A stretch of 8,335 nt of DNA from a bacterium. GTDB lineage: Bacteria > Chloroflexota > Dormibacteria > Aeolococcales > Bog-877. Shown in pieces: positions 5,954 through 8,335 of the stretch (position 1 is its first letter; the number at the start of each line of letters is the position of its first letter). The DNA lies in contig JAJZGN010000083.1 in NCBI GenBank assembly GCA_021798435.1, forward strand, positions 1 through 8,335, read 5' to 3'. The position numbers and the translations under genes are program-made. The notes below the pieces were generated by a model. That model ran no database searches. It worked only from the letters and a program-made list of their open reading frames with translations, and was not told the DNA's origin.

Positions 5954-6050
5954 TGCTGTCCCTCCGCTCAACGTCCTAACGCGGCAGGGACCACGCGACG
6001 ACGAGGCTTGGCCCCTCCGCCCTGCCAGCTCCCGCTTCCGTCCTTAGCGG
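5954..6050 (-). promoter_or_regulatory. Structured 5' leader of the secreted-protein gene, riboswitch-like candidate
   Basis: The predicted 97-nt leader can form, in transcript order, P1 CCGCT/AGCGG (6046-6050 with 6032-6036) and P2 GGCAGGG/CCCTGCC (6020-6026 with 5983-5989), with an inner P3 GAGG/CCTC (6014-6017 with 6003-6006). The ribosome binding site GGAGGG (5960-5965) follows. The 3' arm of P2 overlaps GTCCCT (5986-5991), which is complementary to AGGGAC (5958-5963) within the ribosome binding site. P2 and this sequestering helix therefore exclude each other. No known riboswitch consensus is recognised (not c-di-GMP-I, ydaO or cobalamin as far as I can see). The pairings are visible; any regulatory function is inference. 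Confidence 0.4.
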
Positions 6051-6056
6051 TCGGGA

Positions 6057-6086
6057 AGTATCTACCACCTGGAGCGAGTGCGTCAA
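6057..6086 (-). promoter_or_regulatory. Sigma-70-type promoter of the secreted-protein gene
   Basis: The - strand carries TTGACG (6081-6086), an 18-base spacer and GATACT (6057-6062). The -35 box matches five of six consensus bases and the -10 four of six. The predicted start is near 6050, where the first leader helix begins, about 97 nt before GTG 5953. An overlapping TAGATA at 16-base spacing is a weaker alternative. Confidence 0.6.
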
Positions 6087-6264
6087 GCCCCACAGGGCCC
6101 CACCGATTTCTCGGGGGACATCCCGAGCGTGGCCGCTGGCCCAACGGGCCCGAGGCCCACCCAGTCGGACCGGCGCCGGCCGGGCGCGAATGGACGGAGG
6201 GTAACCCACTCCGCGATCAACTGAACGGCCGGGGCCGCACCATCCGTGGCGGGGCCCGTTCCGT

Positions 6265-6304
6265 GCCAAACCGGGTCGCGCGTTCTCGTACCGCGCTGTT
6301 TGGC
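6265..6304. repeat. Two-part inverted repeat in the der/secreted-protein gap
   Basis: GCCAAAC (6265-6271) pairs perfectly with GTTTGGC (6298-6304). Inside it GCGCG (6278-6282) pairs with CGCGC (6292-6296) around a 9-base loop, leaving a 6-base bulge on one side and one base on the other. The outer arm is AT-richer than its surroundings. It could be an operator, an RNA hairpin or a chance repeat. It lies 212-251 bases upstream of the predicted start of the secreted-protein mRNA. Confidence 0.4.
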
Positions 6305-6344
6305 CGCCGCTCGACGACCAACCATGGGAGCCGTCTTCGCCCGA

Positions 6345-6424
6345 ACCCCTGATCCTGGGGTGCGAGATGAACGCGCCCCCGGCGCCTCGGCTCGCTAGGA
6401 GTGTACCCCCACCTCCCCAGGGGA
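6345..6424 (-). terminator. Cluster of short hairpins downstream of der
   Basis: Three small inverted repeats follow the der stop on the - strand: TCCCCTGGGGA directly after it (6414-6424), GCGCC-GGG-GGCGC (6373-6385) and ACCCC-AGGATCA-GGGGT (6345-6361). None has a T-run, so termination of the gpmI-der transcript here is plausible but weakly supported. The remaining gap DNA between 6087 and 6264 holds only GC-rich palindromes such as CCGGCGCCGG (6170-6179), and I see no gene in it. Confidence 0.35.
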
Positions 6425-7831
6425 CTACCGTTCTCCCGCTGACTTCCGAGCTAACAAGCGGATCGGGACCCCGGCGAACCCGAACCGCTGCCGCAGCTGA
6501 TTCTCCAGATAGCGCGAATAGCTGAAATGCAGCAGCTCGGGATCGTTGACGAAGAGGACGAAGGTGGGTACCTGGCTCCGGGCCTGGGTGGCGTAGTAGA
6601 GACGCAGCCGACGCCCGGACTTCCCGCTCGGGGGCGGCCTTCGTTCCATCATCTCTCCGAAGGCACCGTTGAGTTCCGGGGTGGGAATCCTGGCGGCCCT
6701 TGCCCGGGCGAGGCTGAAGATCGCCGGCACCACGCGCTGCAACCCCCTACCGGTGAGCGCGCTGACGTAGAGGAACGGGGTACCCGGGGCGAAGTCGTAG
6801 GCCGCCCGGAGCTCCCGCAGGAGCGCCCGGTCCGACCGCTCATCGTGGTCCAGGAGGTCCCACTTGTTCAGGACCACCAGGGTGGCGGCCCCGGCTTCCC
6901 GCGCCTGCCCGGCGATGTGTCGGTCCTGGGCCAGGAACGGCTTCTGGGCATCCACCACCACCATGGCGACGTCGGCCCGCTCCACCGCCCTCAGGGCCCG
7001 CACCAAGCTGTAGAACTCCACATCCTTGGTCACCCCGGGGCGGCGGATCCCCGCCGTGTCGACCAGGAGCAGGGGACCCTCCTCGGTCTCCAACCAGGTG
7101 TCCACCGGATCCCTGGTGGTGCCGGAGACCGCGCTCACCAAGGATCGGTCCTGCCCGAGGAGGGAGTTGAGGATCGAGGACTTGCCGACGTTGGGACGAC
7201 CCACGATGGCGCAGCGCACCATCGCTGCTTGCTCGGCCTCCTCCTCGGCCGCCATGGGCAGCCGGGCAAGCAGCAGGTCCAGCAGGTCCCCCGTGCCCAC
7301 CCCGGAGATGGCGCTCACCGGGACGGGGTCACCCAACCCGAGCCGGTACAGGTCATTCACCTCCAGCGCGTCCTGCCTCCCCTCGCTCTTGTTGGCGACC
7401 AGCAGGACCGGCTGGGGCGCGCGCCGAAGCTGGTCGACCACCTCCAGGTCGGCCGCGGTGATCCCCTCCCTCTGATCGATGAGGAGGCATATCAGGTCCG
7501 CCTGGTCGATGGCGGCCTGGGCCTGGGCCTGGGTGTTGGCGGGGAGGTCAAGCTCCGGCCCATCCCGGACCACCCTGTCCAGACCGGCGGTGTCGACCAG
7601 GCCGAATGTCCTACCGCCCCACTCGACACGCCCGTAGATGCGGTCCCGGGTGAGGCCCGGCTGGGGGGAGACGATCGCCCGCCGCTGGCCGGTGAGCCTG
7701 TTGAAGAGGGTGGACTTGCCCACGTTGGGCCTGCCCACCAGCGCCACCAGGGGCAGGGCCCCCGGAGTAATGGGGAGCGCTCGGTCCGCACCCTGGTGCC
7801 CGCGTCGGCGGACCCGCGAGGTTGGCGTCAC
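6425..7831 (-). CDS. der: Ribosome-assembly GTPase Der (EngA)
   Basis: Der carries two GTPase domains in tandem and a C-terminal KH-like domain, and acts in 50S subunit maturation. From GTG 7831 the protein has 468 residues, within the family range. Domain 1 shows GRPNVGKS (33-40), PGLTRD switch, DTAG (80-83) and SA (173-174). Domain 2 shows GRPNVGKS (211-218), SGTTRD, DTAGI (258-262), NKWD (322-325) and SA (357-358). The KH-like part (about 385-468) includes RRLRLYYATQ and ends in RLLARKSAGER. The G4 motif of domain 1 is NKSE (147-150) in place of the usual NKxD, a conservative change at the guanine-binding residue. An open frame extends to 8023, but that part lies antisense-frame inside gpmI; GTG 7831 overlaps the gpmI TGA as GTGA, indicating coupled translation. 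This start leaves about 26 polar, Arg-rich residues before the first GTPase strand. Confidence 0.97.
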   Translation of the reverse strand: MTPTSRVRRRGHQGADRALPITPGALPLVALVGRPNVGKSTLFNRLTGQRRAIVSPQPGLTRDRIYGRVEWGGRTFGLVDTAGLDRVVRDGPELDLPANTQAQAQAAIDQADLICLLIDQREGITAADLEVVDQLRRAPQPVLLVANKSEGRQDALEVNDLYRLGLGDPVPVSAISGVGTGDLLDLLLARLPMAAEEEAEQAAMVRCAIVGRPNVGKSSILNSLLGQDRSLVSAVSGTTRDPVDTWLETEEGPLLLVDTAGIRRPGVTKDVEFYSLVRALRAVERADVAMVVVDAQKPFLAQDRHIAGQAREAGAATLVVLNKWDLLDHDERSDRALLRELRAAYDFAPGTPFLYVSALTGRGLQRVVPAIFSLARARAARIPTPELNGAFGEMMERRPPPSGKSGRRLRLYYATQARSQVPTFVLFVNDPELLHFSYSRYLENQLRQRFGFAGVPIRLLARKSAGER

Positions 7832-8335
7832 CGGACCCGGCGCAGGTCTTCGCCGGTCATCTCGGCGGGCACTGGCAGCCCCATCACCGAGAGTATCGTC
7901 GGCGCCACGTCGCGCAGGCCGCCACCTCGCCGAAGCCAACCCGGCCCTGAGGTGAGGATGACCGGCACGGGGCTGGTGGAATGGGCGGTGACCGCGGCAC
8001 CGGTGCCCTCGTCCACCATGCATTCGGCGTTGCCGTGATCAGCGGTCACCAGAAGCCGGTAGCCGGCGTCCTCCGCCGACTGGGCCAGGCGCCCCAGGCA
8101 GCTGTCAAGGAACTCCACGGCCCGGATGGTGGCGGCCAGGTCGCCGGTGTGTCCCACCATGTCGGCGTTGGCGTAGTTCATCACCAGGAGGCTGCTCTCC
8201 TCCCGTTCAAGCTCGGCCACGGCCGCGTCCGTGATGCCGGTGGCGCTCATCTCCGGCTTCAGGTCGTAGGTCGCCACCTTGGACGAGGGGACGAGGAGCC
8301 GGCGCTCCCGGGGGAAGGGATCCTCACGTCCACCG
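7828..8335 (-). CDS. gpmI: 2,3-bisphosphoglycerate-independent phosphoglycerate mutase, C-terminal part
   Basis: The frame is open to the right edge, so only the last 168 residues are visible of a family of about 510-550. The enzyme interconverts 3- and 2-phosphoglycerate in glycolysis and gluconeogenesis, using two Mn ions. The visible part belongs to the alkaline-phosphatase-like phosphatase domain: SSKVATYDLKPEMSA (17-31), NADMVGHTG with metal ligands D58 and H62, TADHGNAE with D99 and H100, and TAHSTSPVP with H118. These equal the known Mn-binding set of Geobacillus iPGM (D403, H407, D444, H445, H462). A GTG at 8277 is in frame but is internal, because the family motif begins upstream of it. 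The TGA overlaps the der start. The pairing of gpmI with der probably reflects simple co-transcription. Confidence 0.95.
   Translation of the reverse strand, partial: GGREDPFPRERRLLVPSSKVATYDLKPEMSATGITDAAVAELEREESSLLVMNYANADMVGHTGDLAATIRAVEFLDSCLGRLAQSAEDAGYRLLVTADHGNAECMVDEGTGAAVTAHSTSPVPVILTSGPGWLRRGGGLRDVAPTILSVMGLPVPAEMTGEDLRRVR

Noticed and set aside
5976..6352. Short open frames on both strands of the 471-bp gap
   Set aside because: They are Arg/Pro/Gly-rich with no ribosome binding site or domain, and they overlap the promoter and leader.
7832..8023. Longer Der from the ATG at 8023
   Set aside because: The added 64 residues are an out-of-frame reading of gpmI, low in complexity and Arg/His-rich; the GTGA junction gives a better start.
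6527..8038. 503-residue + strand open frame
   Set aside because: It is antisense to der and gpmI, whose motifs are unmistakable; length comes from the scarcity of stops in GC-rich DNA.
1..8335. CRISPR array, insertion sequence or integrated element next to the recombinase and tRNA
   Set aside because: No regular direct repeats, transposase or duplicated tRNA 3' end could be found; the recombinase resembles housekeeping Xer, not a phage integrase.

Overview
The window is about two-thirds G+C by eye, with codons ending mostly in G or C, GTG and TTG starts, several four-to-seven-base gene overlaps, and a tRNA gene that encodes its own CCA end. It looks like a chromosomal piece of a high-GC soil bacterium, either an actinobacterium or a deep terrestrial lineage such as Dormibacterota or Chloroflexota. 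That placement is inference from style and gene families. I see no phage, insertion sequence, plasmid or CRISPR signature.

Left end, + strand: the 3' end of a Pro-rich protein with an unusual Cys/His-rich tail (2-400) overlaps a Xer-type tyrosine recombinase (378-1301). The recombinase runs tail-to-tail into a - strand operon with an 11-base overlap. That operon (3059 down to 1291) encodes a 64-residue four-cysteine zinc-ribbon-like protein, orotidine 5'-phosphate decarboxylase (pyrF) and an SH3b/PsbP-like lipoprotein. A perfect TATAAT box lies in front of it, beside the divergent promoter of a tRNA-Pro(GGG) gene (3128-3204).

Middle, - strand: a small lipoprotein with a beta-rich, chagasin/Ig-like C-terminal domain (3844-3311), probably translated from a leaderless mRNA. 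Upstream of it, behind a 13-bp terminator-like hairpin, is a 664-residue Cys-rich secreted protein of unknown function (5953-3959). That gene has a good sigma-70-type promoter and a roughly 97-nt leader. The leader can fold into two alternative helices, one of which covers the ribosome binding site. This is the most interesting part of the window.

Right end, - strand: gpmI (3' part only, running off the window) overlaps der by four bases (GTGA), giving a conserved glycolysis/ribosome-assembly pair. A 471-bp intergenic stretch (5954-6424) separates der from the secreted-protein gene. It holds the promoter and leader of that gene, a two-part inverted repeat at 6265-6304 and small hairpins after der.

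Taken together this is housekeeping DNA (pyrF, der, gpmI, tRNA, Xer) interspersed with three exported proteins of unknown role.
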